Origin: Candidatus Methanophagales archaeon
Lineage (GTDB): Archaea > Halobacteriota > Syntropharchaeia > Alkanophagales > Methanospirareceae
NCBI GenBank assembly: GCA_029241965.1
Contig: JAPWVK010000092.1
Coordinates: 1 to 32,693 of the forward strand
DNA: 32,693 nt
Direction: 5' to 3'
A model generated the notes under the pieces. The model was not told where the DNA came from, ran no database searches, and saw only the letters and a program-made list of their open reading frames with translations. The position numbers and the translations under genes are program-made. Of this stretch, positions 1 through 7,323 are shown piece by piece; position 1 is the stretch's first letter, and the number at the start of each line of letters is the position of its first letter.

Positions 1-90
1 AATCAAACTCTTATAATCCTTGTTACAATCGCTCTTTTGATGAATACAGAAAATATCAGGAGGATAGTGGTTCTAGATAAAAATGGATGA
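1..90 (+). CDS. C-terminal end of an unidentified upstream gene (partial)
   Basis: Frame 1 is open from the window edge to a TGA at 88-90. It reads as a short hydrophobic stretch (LIILVTIALLM) followed by a polar tail ending LDKNG. It would overlap the next gene by 8 bases, which is typical of translational coupling. The AGGAGG at about 60 lies inside it. There is too little sequence to name a family, and it may be a chance open frame. Confidence 0.3.
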   Translation, partial: NQTLIILVTIALLMNTENIRRIVVLDKNG

Positions 91-649
91 TATTGATTGT
101 GTAAAAAAGAAGATGGAATGGATCATTAAAAAATCTCAGGTTCCTGAAGACCCAATACACTCGAAAAATACTCTGGAGTGGCTGCTTAAATTAAAACCTG
201 ATGCTGATGATTCCTTAAGAATAGCTGCTTTGGGTCATGATATAGAAAGAGCCATTGAGGAACGGAAAGTAAGGCGCGAAGATTATAAAGATTACGATGA
301 GTTTAAAGAAGCCCATGCTTCAAACAGTGCTAAGATCCTGGCGGAAATAATGAAAGAGTGCAGCATAAGTAAAAAATTAGCCGATGATGTCTTTTTTCTG
401 GTGCGCCATCATGAAACGGGAGGCACGAGACGCATTGATATTTTAAGAGATGCCGACAGCATCTCATTTTTCCATGTAAATCTGCCCTATTACTTCATCC
501 GAAATGGTGTGGAAGAGACAAAAAAGCGGTGCTTATGGGGGTACAGGAAGTTACCCGATAACCTGAAAAGGGTTGTGGCTGAGTTCGATTACCAAAATAA
601 AGAACTTGAGTTACTGGTAAGGACTTGTATAGGTCAGAGTGAACAATAA
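83..649 (+). CDS. HD-domain metal-dependent phosphohydrolase, small stand-alone type
   Basis: This 188-aa protein carries a full set of HD-superfamily metal ligands: His26 in DPIHSKNT, the His52-Asp53 pair in LGHDIERA, His78 in EAHASNS, a His-His pair at 109-110 in VRHHETGG, and Asp123 in LRDADS. HD proteins hydrolyse phosphate esters, often of nucleotides, using a bound divalent metal; no substrate can be read from this sequence. It is soluble, with no signal peptide or membrane segment. An AGGAGGAT lies about 18 bases before the ATG, which is farther than usual, but no better in-frame start is present. The gene converges on the ribosomal protein unit. The family assignment is solid; the specific function is unknown. 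Confidence 0.8.
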   Translation: MDDIDCVKKKMEWIIKKSQVPEDPIHSKNTLEWLLKLKPDADDSLRIAALGHDIERAIEERKVRREDYKDYDEFKEAHASNSAKILAEIMKECSISKKLADDVFFLVRHHETGGTRRIDILRDADSISFFHVNLPYYFIRNGVEETKKRCLWGYRKLPDNLKRVVAEFDYQNKELELLVRTCIGQSEQ

Positions 650-675
650 TTTTACCTAAACTTCACTAAAAGAAA

Positions 676-703
676 ATGTCTAATTATGGTTCTTTATTTT
701 TTT
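676..703 (+). terminator. T-rich stop signal between convergent genes
   Basis: After the HD gene the plus strand reads TTCTTTATTTTTTTTC at about 690-705. Archaeal RNA polymerase stops at runs of T without needing a hairpin, so this probably ends the HD transcript just before the convergent uL30 stop codon. Confidence 0.4.
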
Positions 704-1171
704 TCACCTCATCTTATGCAACAACTCATTTATTTTCTCTGCGTGATAACCAAGCTCACCGCCCTGTTTAACAGCCCGTTTAATACCTTTATGCCCTTTT
801 CGCGGAGGATGCAGCCTGAATAGCGGTTTTATTTTATATTCCCTCAAATCCTTCATCGCAACTTCGCCCGAATACAGTGCATGAGCTAACTCTTTTATCG
901 TGCCATAAGGTGTCTGTTCCTGTACATATACATCCGTCAATCTCTTACCTCCCTCTAATCTTCCTCTCGTGATCAACAACTCCTCAAGTTCCTCTTCAGA
1001 AATCTCACCCCAGCCTACATAAGCATTTACTACTGTTATCATCCCTCGGTAATACGCATTCTCTTCCACTACCGCACAGTGATTGACTTTATGCAACCGA
1101 AGCAGCCCTAACGTATGTTTTATCTCTGGTCTTAATCCTACAATTCCCCTTAGCATTATTATTGCATACAT
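704..1171 (-). CDS. rpl30: Large-subunit ribosomal protein uL30 (L30P)
   Basis: This is an archaeal L30, 155 aa from the chosen start. The N-terminus reads MYAIIMLRG followed by GLRPEIKHTLGLLRLHKVNHCAVV, the L30 signature. The archaeal C-terminal extension ends in a basic segment (HPPRKGHKGIKR). The start is the ATG at 1171, because an AAGGTGAT Shine-Dalgarno site sits six bases upstream. The in-frame GTG at 1180 lies inside that site and is not a start. It is the last gene of the reverse-strand ribosomal unit, 11 bases after rps5. In most euryarchaea L15 and SecY would follow; here the operon ends and an unrelated HD gene converges. Confidence 0.95.
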   Translation of the reverse strand: MYAIIMLRGIVGLRPEIKHTLGLLRLHKVNHCAVVEENAYYRGMITVVNAYVGWGEISEEELEELLITRGRLEGGKRLTDVYVQEQTPYGTIKELAHALYSGEVAMKDLREYKIKPLFRLHPPRKGHKGIKRAVKQGGELGYHAEKINELLHKMR

Positions 1172-1182
1172 AAAAATCACCT

Positions 1183-1812
1183 TTATGACATTGTCTTTAT
1201 CGTAGAAGTCGCCTTCAAAGCGTTAAAAGTAGCCATAGAAAGATTTAACGTAGTTCGTGTCTTTCCTTTTGTTTTTGTCCAGATATCTTTAATACCTGCG
1301 AACTCCAGAATTTTCTTCGGTGTATTGCCAGCAGCAAGACCCAGACCTTTCGGCGCTGGTTTAAATGTTATAGAAACCCCGCCTGATTTACCTGTCACTG
1401 AAAAAGGCACAGAATGCATCTCATCACAATTGCATTCCCAAGAGCCGCAACCTCTATCTATGTACGTTAGGTTCAGTTCAGCAGCCCTTATCGCTTTTGT
1501 TATCCCGTTACGAACAAGAGCATCTTTGCCCGTGCCTATGCCAAGGTATCCATCCTTGTTACCTACAATCACACATACCCTGAACTTTATTCTCCGGCCC
1601 GAATCTGTCATCCGCTGCACCATGTTTATATCCAGAACTTCTTCTACAAGGTCTGGAATAACGGCTTCTACAATTTGAAATTCTTTTAATGGATGTCTTG
1701 AACTAAGAACTTCTTCTATCGTTTTTATTTCTCCACTCTGCACCAACTTACCCAATCTTGTTGACGGTACCCATACCTCTTCTTCTCTCTTCCACCCTGC
1801 TGCTTTAGTCAT
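1183..1812 (-). CDS. rps5: Small-subunit ribosomal protein uS5 (S5P)
   Basis: This 209-aa protein is an archaeal S5. It has the double-stranded RNA-binding half with GYLGIGTGKDALVRNGITKA, the archaeal cysteine-containing stretch RGCGSWECNC, and the C-terminal S5 domain with SVTGKSGGVSITFKPAPKG. The length is normal for archaea. S5 sits at the mRNA entry side of the 30S subunit and contributes to decoding accuracy. Its ATG overlaps the rpl18 stop codon as ATGA at 1809-1812, so the two genes are translationally coupled. Confidence 0.95.
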   Translation of the reverse strand: MTKAAGWKREEEVWVPSTRLGKLVQSGEIKTIEEVLSSRHPLKEFQIVEAVIPDLVEEVLDINMVQRMTDSGRRIKFRVCVIVGNKDGYLGIGTGKDALVRNGITKAIRAAELNLTYIDRGCGSWECNCDEMHSVPFSVTGKSGGVSITFKPAPKGLGLAAGNTPKKILEFAGIKDIWTKTKGKTRTTLNLSMATFNALKATSTIKTMS

Positions 1813-2372
1813 GTTTCGTTAGTTTCCTCTTTATCTACTGCCCTTCCTGCCTTTATATTCTCCTTTACCATCTCAAAATTGTCTGTTATAGTTGTGTCAT
1901 TCAAGAACGCTGCAATATGTTCTCCCCTAATACGTTCATCAGATGGAAAAACAACACTGTCATGAGGAACTTCCATACCAGAATCAATCACACCTTTAAG
2001 CACCGCATACACTTTAGACCCATGAACCGGTGTTAGCAGTCCAATATCAAATATTCCTTCATCAAACCCTGCCTTCTTTGCTTTTTCACCAAACAACAAT
2101 CCTGTAAGATACGCCGCTGGTAGGTTGCTCTTTCCTCCTTTATATCCATACCGATCCAGCTCTGATGAGATTACAGATACTAAAGTTTTATCGAAGGCAG
2201 TATCAGTCGAAACCAACTGCATTTTTACGTATTTATTGCTTCTTCTTACTACTACACGAGGTTTCCTGCTAAACAAAAGCCGTAACCTCTTACGATAATC
2301 CGTCTTACCTTCTCGCCGCCTTCTGAAAGGAACGCGATATGTGGGACCGCTTGCACTTGTTCTTTTTGTCAT
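1809..2372 (-). CDS. rpl18: Large-subunit ribosomal protein uL18 (L18P)
   Basis: This 187-aa protein matches archaeal L18, the 5S-rRNA-binding protein. It has a basic N-terminus (YRVPFRRRREGKTDYRKRL), then RKPRVVVRRSNKYVKMQLV, and a core containing AYLTGLLFGEKAKKAG and LKGVIDSGMEVPH. The acidic tail ends KEETNET. It begins with ATG 17 bases after rpl19e and overlaps rps5 by four bases. Confidence 0.95.
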   Translation of the reverse strand: MTKRTSASGPTYRVPFRRRREGKTDYRKRLRLLFSRKPRVVVRRSNKYVKMQLVSTDTAFDKTLVSVISSELDRYGYKGGKSNLPAAYLTGLLFGEKAKKAGFDEGIFDIGLLTPVHGSKVYAVLKGVIDSGMEVPHDSVVFPSDERIRGEHIAAFLNDTTITDNFEMVKENIKAGRAVDKEETNET

Positions 2373-2389
2373 TCTACATTGCCTCTTTA

Positions 2390-2827
2390 TTATAAGTTGT
2401 CTACAATATCATTTAAATGTGAAATATTTCTTATTTCTCCACCTTTCGCCTTCATGTATAACTTATGATATATGGTTTTATCTACGGAACCATCATCCCT
2501 AAGCTCTTTTAATCTACGCCGTAACGCTCTTATTTTTGTTATCCACCTGCGCTTCTTACCACCTCTCGCACCTTTTGCGCCTTTCCGTGATCCTTGCCCC
2601 TTTCGGCGTCCAAGTGCTTTTTTAATTGCTAACTCTCTAGCTCGTCCCCTGCTTACACCTATCTTATCCTTCTTCTTTATTATCCCATCTTCAATCAAAC
2701 CGCGGATATCCTCTCGCGTTATAGCACCCATGACATCTTCAGTAGCTTCTGGATCTATCCATACCCGACCCTTTCCTACTTTCATTACCTGAGCTGCTAT
2801 CCTCTTCTGTTTCGCAAAATTTGTCAT
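2390..2827 (-). CDS. rpl19e: Large-subunit ribosomal protein eL19 (L19e)
   Basis: This 145-aa protein is an archaeal/eukaryotic-type L19. It has [41 protein letters not shown], the basic stretch [18 protein letters not shown] and the C-terminal [11 protein letters not shown] motif. An AGGTGA site six bases before the ATG supports the start. Its upstream neighbour is larA, 33 bases away, rather than the usual rpl32e. It may therefore be co-transcribed with larA, although no separate promoter can be excluded. Confidence 0.95.
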   Translation of the reverse strand: MTNFAKQKRIAAQVMKVGKGRVWIDPEATEDVMGAITREDIRGLIEDGIIKKKDKIGVSRGRARELAIKKALGRRKGQGSRKGAKGARGGKKRRWITKIRALRRRLKELRDDGSVDKTIYHKLYMKAKGGEIRNISHLNDIVDNL

Positions 2828-2860
2828 TCCTATTCACCTATCACTTCTCCTTCTACTATT

Positions 2861-4132
2861 TTAACTTTTAATTAATAAAGTATCTAAACCATTTTTTAAT
2901 ATACCTATTTTAATATTATCTTTTGTAGCATCTTCTACCTTACTCGTTATACTATGTCCTATCTCGCTCTCCACTGCTTCCGCAACGGATTTATAACTGT
3001 TTATCCCCCATTTCGTTAGCGTGTTACTATCCAGTCCTGAGACAATAGACAACCGGACTCTATTCATCGTTCTTCGTACATAGTACGCTTTATGCCCCCC
3101 GAGCACAAAACTTGTCTTGATTGCGGCTGCCGCTGCTTCATAGCTTGCATATTTGTTCATCCATTCTTCGAAATATGTGTCGCCAATACCTTCCCTGCAT
3201 TCCGCAATGAGAATAAACTTACCTCCTGGGGCTAAACTGCGATAGCAATTCTCAACTGCTTTTGATGCCTGATACAAGGTTCTATCTTTTGGAAAACCTC
3301 CGGCACTTACTACTAATACATCGAACAAATCGTTATTTTCGATGCAGAACAAATCCTTTGCGACCTCAACTCCCTTAAGAAACACGGTGTGCATCTCGCC
3401 TGCATAGGCATCCACCAGATTACCGTTATTATCGGAAACCGTATTTATTACGAAATCAGGGGGTACGAAAGAGCCAGCTTCGCACATGTCCAGATGCACA
3501 GGGTTATTATCTAAATTTGCGGTTCTTGCATGTTTATCAACTAAAAGCGCATGGTTCCTTTTTATCGCCTCTCGCGATGAAATCCCCGGAAGTATGCTCT
3601 TCCTTCCACCACCGAACCCAGCGTAGTAGTGTAGGGTTATGTCCCCAGTTAATATTTTCATATCGGCTTCTACGTAGATCTTGTTTATGCTTACGGGCGT
3701 CCCTCTACTTGTCGTCCCTAAATAAATCAAATCTTTCGCATCGCAATTATGTATTTTTATATCAAACCGAGAAAAGCATTTACCGAGCATCCTCTTTAAA
3801 TCTTCCTCCGTAGGTCCCTCATGGGTACCACAAGCTACGAGCAGGGTGATATTAAGCTCATCTCCTATTTTCTCTGCCAGAGCGTCAAGCATTTTCTCCG
3901 TCGGTGCGTTTCGTGTATGGTCGTCAATAACAACAACGATTTCTGCTGCTTTTTTGGTGGCCACTATCTCGCGAAGCTTTTTTGTCCCGATAGGGTTTTG
4001 AAGAGCATGTCTTATCACGTCATATTTTTTGTTCTCTTTATTACTCCTCCTGCTGCTATCGAGGTTTAACAATTTACCTTCTATGTTCAACTCTATCTGT
4101 TCCGAACCGTAGGGTATCTGTACTTTTGTCAT
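2861..4132 (-). CDS. larA: LarA-family nickel-pincer racemase (DUF2088-type)
   Basis: The 423-aa length matches LarA, the lactate racemase that uses a nickel-pincer nucleotide cofactor. Family hallmarks are present: DDHTR at 71-75, and the cofactor region DITLHYYAGFGGGRKSILPG at about 164-183. There His168 and Lys178 correspond to the nickel ligand and the cofactor-linking lysine, and His194 in KRNH is the second catalytic histidine. I chose ATG 4132 because MTKVQIPYG is the typical LarA N-terminus; a GTG at 4153 would add seven residues. The larB/larC/larE maturation genes are not in the window. Archaeal members may act on other 2-hydroxyacids, so the substrate is uncertain. The gene lies directly upstream of the ribosomal protein block. 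Confidence 0.85.
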   Translation of the reverse strand: MTKVQIPYGSEQIELNIEGKLLNLDSSRRSNKENKKYDVIRHALQNPIGTKKLREIVATKKAAEIVVVIDDHTRNAPTEKMLDALAEKIGDELNITLLVACGTHEGPTEEDLKRMLGKCFSRFDIKIHNCDAKDLIYLGTTSRGTPVSINKIYVEADMKILTGDITLHYYAGFGGGRKSILPGISSREAIKRNHALLVDKHARTANLDNNPVHLDMCEAGSFVPPDFVINTVSDNNGNLVDAYAGEMHTVFLKGVEVAKDLFCIENNDLFDVLVVSAGGFPKDRTLYQASKAVENCYRSLAPGGKFILIAECREGIGDTYFEEWMNKYASYEAAAAAIKTSFVLGGHKAYYVRRTMNRVRLSIVSGLDSNTLTKWGINSYKSVAEAVESEIGHSITSKVEDATKDNIKIGILKNGLDTLLIKS

Positions 4133-4153
4133 GGTGCTACGAATGTTTCTCAC

Positions 4154-4632
4154 AATAACTTCATATAATTTTTAAGTAAATAAGTTTTTAGGCAGTTAAC
4201 AGCCGGTATGGATAGCTATAGCGCGTATCTTGCTGTATATAAAGTATAAACTTCTACCTATTTAAGACGCAGATTTACACAGGTTTACACGGATTTAATT
4301 TCTTCTGTGCTAATCAGCGTTAATCTGTCTCAATAATTAATTTTAGTTGGATATTATGCTTTATTGCTCCTGTTCTTGCAAAAACTTTTGATTTACCGGG
4401 ATATGTTCAAAGAGGGTTTCCAGAAGGATTGGGTATTCCTCTCTTTTCTAATGTTTTACATGAGTGGGTTTTTTGTGAAGTGAAAACTATGGCAAAGGTC
4501 GGACCGGTTTTTAGCGGTTTGGGTATAAGGGTACACATCGACCGAAATGTGAGTTCCAGTGGAAATGTACGGGTGTCCGGGTATTTCTATTCGCCTTTCT
4601 TTAGTACTCTAATCTATTAGAAACTAAACAAA
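4154..4632. other. Intergenic region upstream of larA and queC
   Basis: This gap separates the divergent larA and queC genes. The larA side is A/T-rich, with a TATA-like AATTATATGA on the reverse strand near 4160-4175. It contains the imperfect inverted repeat at 4266-4331. From about 4330 to 4620 one plus-strand frame stays open for about 95 codons but lacks a ribosome-binding site and any recognisable motif, so I do not call it a gene. No riboswitch was recognised before queC. Confidence 0.5.
4266..4331. repeat. Imperfect inverted repeat of a widespread CAGATT-rich type
   Basis: Two 28-base arms (4266-4293 and 4304-4331) are inverted copies matching at 19 of 28 positions, separated by a 10-base spacer. 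The left arm has the ACAC(A/G)G-TTTACACGGA pattern. Similar sequences of the form CGCAGATTAACACAGATTAACACGGA are known to me as dispersed repeats in many prokaryotic genomes. It may be a fossil of a small mobile element; no gene is attached. Confidence 0.45.
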
Positions 4633-5331
4633 ATGACAAAAAAAGCAGTTTGTGTATGCTCCGGCGGAATAGATTCCACACTCGCAACAGCCATAGCATC
4701 GCAAGAAGGTTACGAATTGCACCTCTTCCACGTTTCTTACGGACAGCGAGCGGAAGCGAGTGAAAAAGAAGCGATAGAAAAAATAGCTGCTTACTTAGAT
4801 GCGAAGACGATGAAGTTCGTGGAAATACCCTTCCTGAAGGAGCTTGGCGGGTCTTCTCTGACCGACCTCGAGAGAAAAGTTCCGATAGGCGAAGCTGTGA
4901 ATTTAGATAAAGAAAAAGCGACGCCGTCTACCTGGGTGCCATGCCGAAATCTGATTCTCTTAGCCCATGCGAGCGCTTATGCAGAAGTTATTTCCGCAGA
5001 TGCTATCTTCGTGGGGTTCAATGCAGAGGAGGCTATGTCGTATCCCGACAACGAGAAGGAATTCGTTGAACGGTATAATGCAGTATTAGAGAAAGCAGTG
5101 GCTTCTTATTGCCAGCCGCCAACAGTAAAAGCGCCTTTAGTTGATTTGTTTAAAACAGATATAATAAAGAAGGGAATAGAACTAAAAACACCTCTACATT
5201 TGACTTATTCATGCTATTTAGGTGAGGAGAAGCATTGTGGGGTTTGCGAGTCGTGTTTGCGTCGGCGACGTGGGTTTGAAGAAGCGGGTGTGGACGACCC
5301 AACGGTATATTCACAAGTAGAAGTAACATGA
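4633..5331 (+). CDS. queC: 7-cyano-7-deazaguanine (preQ0) synthase QueC
   Basis: QueC converts 7-carboxy-7-deazaguanine to preQ0 using ATP and ammonia. In archaea preQ0 is inserted into tRNA and becomes archaeosine. The 232-aa protein has the PP-loop ATP motif SGGIDST at 10-16, the VPCRNLIL segment at 102-109, and the C-terminal zinc site formed by Cys194, Cys202, Cys205 and Cys208 in CYLGEEKHCGVCESC. The length is typical. The ATG has no clear Shine-Dalgarno site, so translation may be leaderless. No other archaeosine gene is adjacent. Confidence 0.93.
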   Translation: MTKKAVCVCSGGIDSTLATAIASQEGYELHLFHVSYGQRAEASEKEAIEKIAAYLDAKTMKFVEIPFLKELGGSSLTDLERKVPIGEAVNLDKEKATPSTWVPCRNLILLAHASAYAEVISADAIFVGFNAEEAMSYPDNEKEFVERYNAVLEKAVASYCQPPTVKAPLVDLFKTDIIKKGIELKTPLHLTYSCYLGEEKHCGVCESCLRRRRGFEEAGVDDPTVYSQVEVT

Positions 5332-5360
5332 GTTTCGGTATCGTTAGGCGGTTCTAACCC

Positions 5361-5537
5361 CTATATTATCTTCTCTGACCTACCCTCTATGTCATATCTA
5401 CTTTTAATTTGGATTTGTATATCTTTTTGCCTCTTCAAGTTATAATCCGCTTCGCTTCCCTTTATTTTTCTGGCAGCTATACTCAGCACCTGCATAAACT
5501 GCGCTTTTTTATTGGCAGAACCATGAACCGATATCAC
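5361..5537 (-). CDS. Possible 58-codon ORF or remnant C-terminus of a lost gene
   Basis: A reverse-strand frame runs from a GTG at 5537 to a TAG at 5361. The peptide contains ANKKAQFMQVLSIAARKIK and ends RYDIEGRSEKII. It is charged, has helix-like spacing, and composition like coding sequence. There is no convincing ribosome-binding site, and an in-frame stop lies immediately before the GTG, so it may be the tail of a decayed gene. I do not recognise the family. Confidence 0.3.
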   Translation of the reverse strand: MISVHGSANKKAQFMQVLSIAARKIKGSEADYNLKRQKDIQIQIKSRYDIEGRSEKII

Positions 5538-5554
5538 CTATAAACAAGGACGCA

Positions 5555-5800
5555 GGTCTTTACTCACACTACGGTTTCAGAGGTTTGAAAAAGCTCAATC
5601 TGTGGCGGTGTGGAGTAGATATTCTCATAAATACATCGAAACTTGTTAAAGACCCATGTGGTAGATGAGCAGGTCTTGTATCTTTTTCTTTATCCCCAAA
5701 TCTAAAACATCATTCGCGCAATTCCATAAACTCCTAAAGACATCAGATAAAAAAGGAAGAGGATTTGTAAAGGGCTTGTTTTTAGTGAATCATATTGCTG
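5555..5800 (-). pseudogene. Decayed ORF, possibly a transposase C-terminus
   Basis: On the reverse strand one frame reads a hydrophobic, aromatic helix (LFLFYLMSLGVYGIARMMF), two in-frame stops, then FNKFRCIYENIYSTPPQ and a terminal TGA. A hydrophobic LLxYNLW-like helix near the C-terminus is typical of IS4-superfamily transposases, so an IS remnant is plausible. No terminal inverted repeats were found and the resemblance is weak. The rest of 5332-6010 shows no other gene before the promoter of the next operon. Confidence 0.25.
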
Positions 5801-5930
5801 TTAAGCCTGAAAAATAGTCGTGTTAAAGGGCAGAGAGGATAGATGAAAATGCTAAAAAAAAGGTTCTAAAGGGCTCTTTAGTTAAGAAACGCAAAGTTAA
5901 GATAAGTGCTTTTACTTTCTGATAATTATA

Positions 5931-5948
5931 TACTTAAATATTTAAGTA
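5931..5948. promoter_or_regulatory. Perfect 18-bp palindrome upstream of the wHTH operon
   Basis: TACTTAAATATTTAAGTA is a perfect palindrome about 80 bases before the regulator gene and about 30 bases before its TATA box. It could bind a dimeric regulator such as the encoded winged-helix protein. The region is very A/T-rich, so chance occurrence is possible. Confidence 0.4.
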
Positions 5949-5971
5949 AAAGGTAAATGTCTTAACTTAAT

Positions 5972-6016
5972 CGAAAACTTTAAATACTCATAATTATCAA
6001 TAATATATTTATGAGT
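5972..6016 (+). promoter_or_regulatory. BRE/TATA promoter with overlapping inverted-repeat operator
   Basis: CGAAAA followed by CTTTAAATA (about 5972-5986) matches an archaeal BRE plus TATA box. Initiation about 25 bases downstream falls at 6005-6010, essentially on the ATG at 6011, implying a leaderless mRNA. Arms ACTCATAA (5986-5993) and TTATGAGT (6009-6016) form a perfect inverted repeat covering the start site, a natural place for repression by the first gene's product. Confidence 0.5.
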
Positions 6017-6232
6017 AAAATAAAAGATAAAATTATGCAGTTACTTCAAGACGGTACGGACAGGTTTACCGCGGAAATCGCACAAAATTTGGGGATTTCT
6101 TCTACTACAGCATCAAAATATCTTGGCATCCTAGAAGCGGAAGGTAGAATAGAGTGTTATCAAAAAACTCCGTATAAATATTGGAAGGTGAAGAAGGTAA
6201 GTAACAAGGTGAAATATAATGGCGAGCGATAA
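6011..6232 (+). CDS. Small winged-helix transcriptional regulator
   Basis: This 73-aa protein is a bare winged helix-turn-helix domain. Residues 18-33 (RFTAEIAQNLGISSTT) form the helix-turn-helix, the recognition helix continues as ASKYLGILEAEGRIE, and the wing is YQKTPYKYWKVKK. It resembles ArsR/MarR-like archaeal regulators that act as dimers. It is the first gene of the 6011-9518 operon and overlaps the next gene by 14 bases. Inverted repeats in its own promoter suggest autoregulation. There is no effector domain, so any signal must bind the wHTH itself or a partner. Confidence 0.75.
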   Translation: MSKIKDKIMQLLQDGTDRFTAEIAQNLGISSTTASKYLGILEAEGRIECYQKTPYKYWKVKKVSNKVKYNGER

Positions 6233-6680
6233 TGGAAAAAAGGCGGAATTGGGGAAGGGAGAGATTGAAATAATTTTACAGGATCTTGACCAGTTTGCCG
6301 AAAAGCTAGGAACTGGTGAGGTTAAATATTTAGGTAAAATTCGAACGCTTGTAGTAGATTTAGATCTCGTTGATATAGCTTCAGTGGTAGATGAAAAATC
6401 TCTCTCGGTTTTATATTTAGTTAAAAAATTAATTAACGATTTTTGGTATAATTTTGCAACAGATGCCTCCTTTGGTTTTCCTCGCGAGTCTCCTACTATC
6501 ACTTTGTTTTCAAAAGAGTTAGGCTCGTTTATACAGCAAACCCTCCATTCAGAAGATAAAAAAGCTAACATGGACAAAGCATTAAATTACTTATTTAAAG
6601 CCATTAATGATTATTATTCATGCCTTTTGGAAAGCGACAAAAAAGCAGAAGAAGTATATATAGGGGGGAATAGATATTAA
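6219..6680 (+). CDS. Unknown 153-aa helical protein of the PRTase/OMPDC-like operon
   Basis: I do not recognise the family. The protein is soluble and mostly helical by its residue pattern, with no signal peptide, membrane segment or cysteine motif. Notable stretches are EIEIILQDLDQFAEKLG near the N-terminus, KYLGKIRTLVVDLDLVDI in the middle, and a C-terminal helix MDKALNYLFKAINDYYSCLLE. The ATG at 6219 lies inside the end of the regulator gene, and its stop TAA shares an A with the ATG of the next gene (TAATG). The tight coupling implies it acts with its neighbours. Confidence 0.65.
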   Translation: MASDNGKKAELGKGEIEIILQDLDQFAEKLGTGEVKYLGKIRTLVVDLDLVDIASVVDEKSLSVLYLVKKLINDFWYNFATDASFGFPRESPTITLFSKELGSFIQQTLHSEDKKANMDKALNYLFKAINDYYSCLLESDKKAEEVYIGGNRY

Positions 6681-7312
6681 TGAATATTGTAGATAAGGGC
6701 GAAATGGCTTTAATATATGAAAGAGCAGGCAAATATTTTAAAAAGGAAGGAGTAATTAAGCGAAGCTACCACTTTTTTAGGGTTGGATTTGAGGAGTCAT
6801 ATTACATGGATTTTGATGCCATAGTAAATGATCCAAATCAATGTGAAGATGTCACTCTTTTATATAGGGATAAAATTAGGGATATAGCACGACAGCAACA
6901 TATCGACTTTCTAGCACCTATTGAGAAGTCTAGCGGTGGAACAATTGGGATTATAAGACTTGCGGGAGCAATTTCTATCCTTACAGGAATACCGAACGTC
7001 CCGATTAGACTAACCAAAGAAATCAAGTCCGAAAAAGTTAAAATTCCACCTATCGAAGGTAAACCTATAAAAGGTAGGTTACATGGGGCAAACGTAATAA
7101 TTCTTACTGACCATTGCACAACGGGTGCTGAAGTTTTAGATGCGGTTGACGCAGTTGAATATAGTGGGGGAATAGTAACAGATGTAATATCATATTCATA
7201 TAGACCCGATAAATTTAAATGGAAACGATTCAAGGAAGGAGAAATAGCGTTTCATTTTTTTTACATGCTTCCAGATGAATTGAAAGAGGGTGATACTCTC
7301 AAAAACATTTAG
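6680..7312 (+). CDS. Orotate phosphoribosyltransferase-like protein (type I PRTase fold)
   Basis: Type I PRTases transfer ribose-5-phosphate from PRPP to a base; PyrE makes OMP from orotate. This 210-aa protein has the PRPP-binding loop at 139-151 as VIILTDHCTTGAE, flanked by EVLDAVDAVEYSGG, and the upstream pyrophosphate-contact region LAPIEKSSGGTIGIIRLA at 79-96. The usual second acidic residue of the loop (DD) is replaced: the loop reads TDHCTTG. The N-terminal hood is longer than usual. The following decarboxylase-like genes suggest an OMP-to-UMP-like step. Whether orotate is the substrate is uncertain, given the altered loop and the unknown partners. Confidence 0.7.
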   Translation: MNIVDKGEMALIYERAGKYFKKEGVIKRSYHFFRVGFEESYYMDFDAIVNDPNQCEDVTLLYRDKIRDIARQQHIDFLAPIEKSSGGTIGIIRLAGAISILTGIPNVPIRLTKEIKSEKVKIPPIEGKPIKGRLHGANVIILTDHCTTGAEVLDAVDAVEYSGGIVTDVISYSYRPDKFKWKRFKEGEIAFHFFYMLPDELKEGDTLKNI

Positions 7313-7323
7313 AGGTGATCTTT

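Noticed and set aside
4429-4620. 63-codon plus-strand frame before queC
   Set aside because: It starts at TTG with no ribosome-binding site, has no recognisable motif, and its composition is not clearly coding. A longer open stretch upstream also lacks a start.
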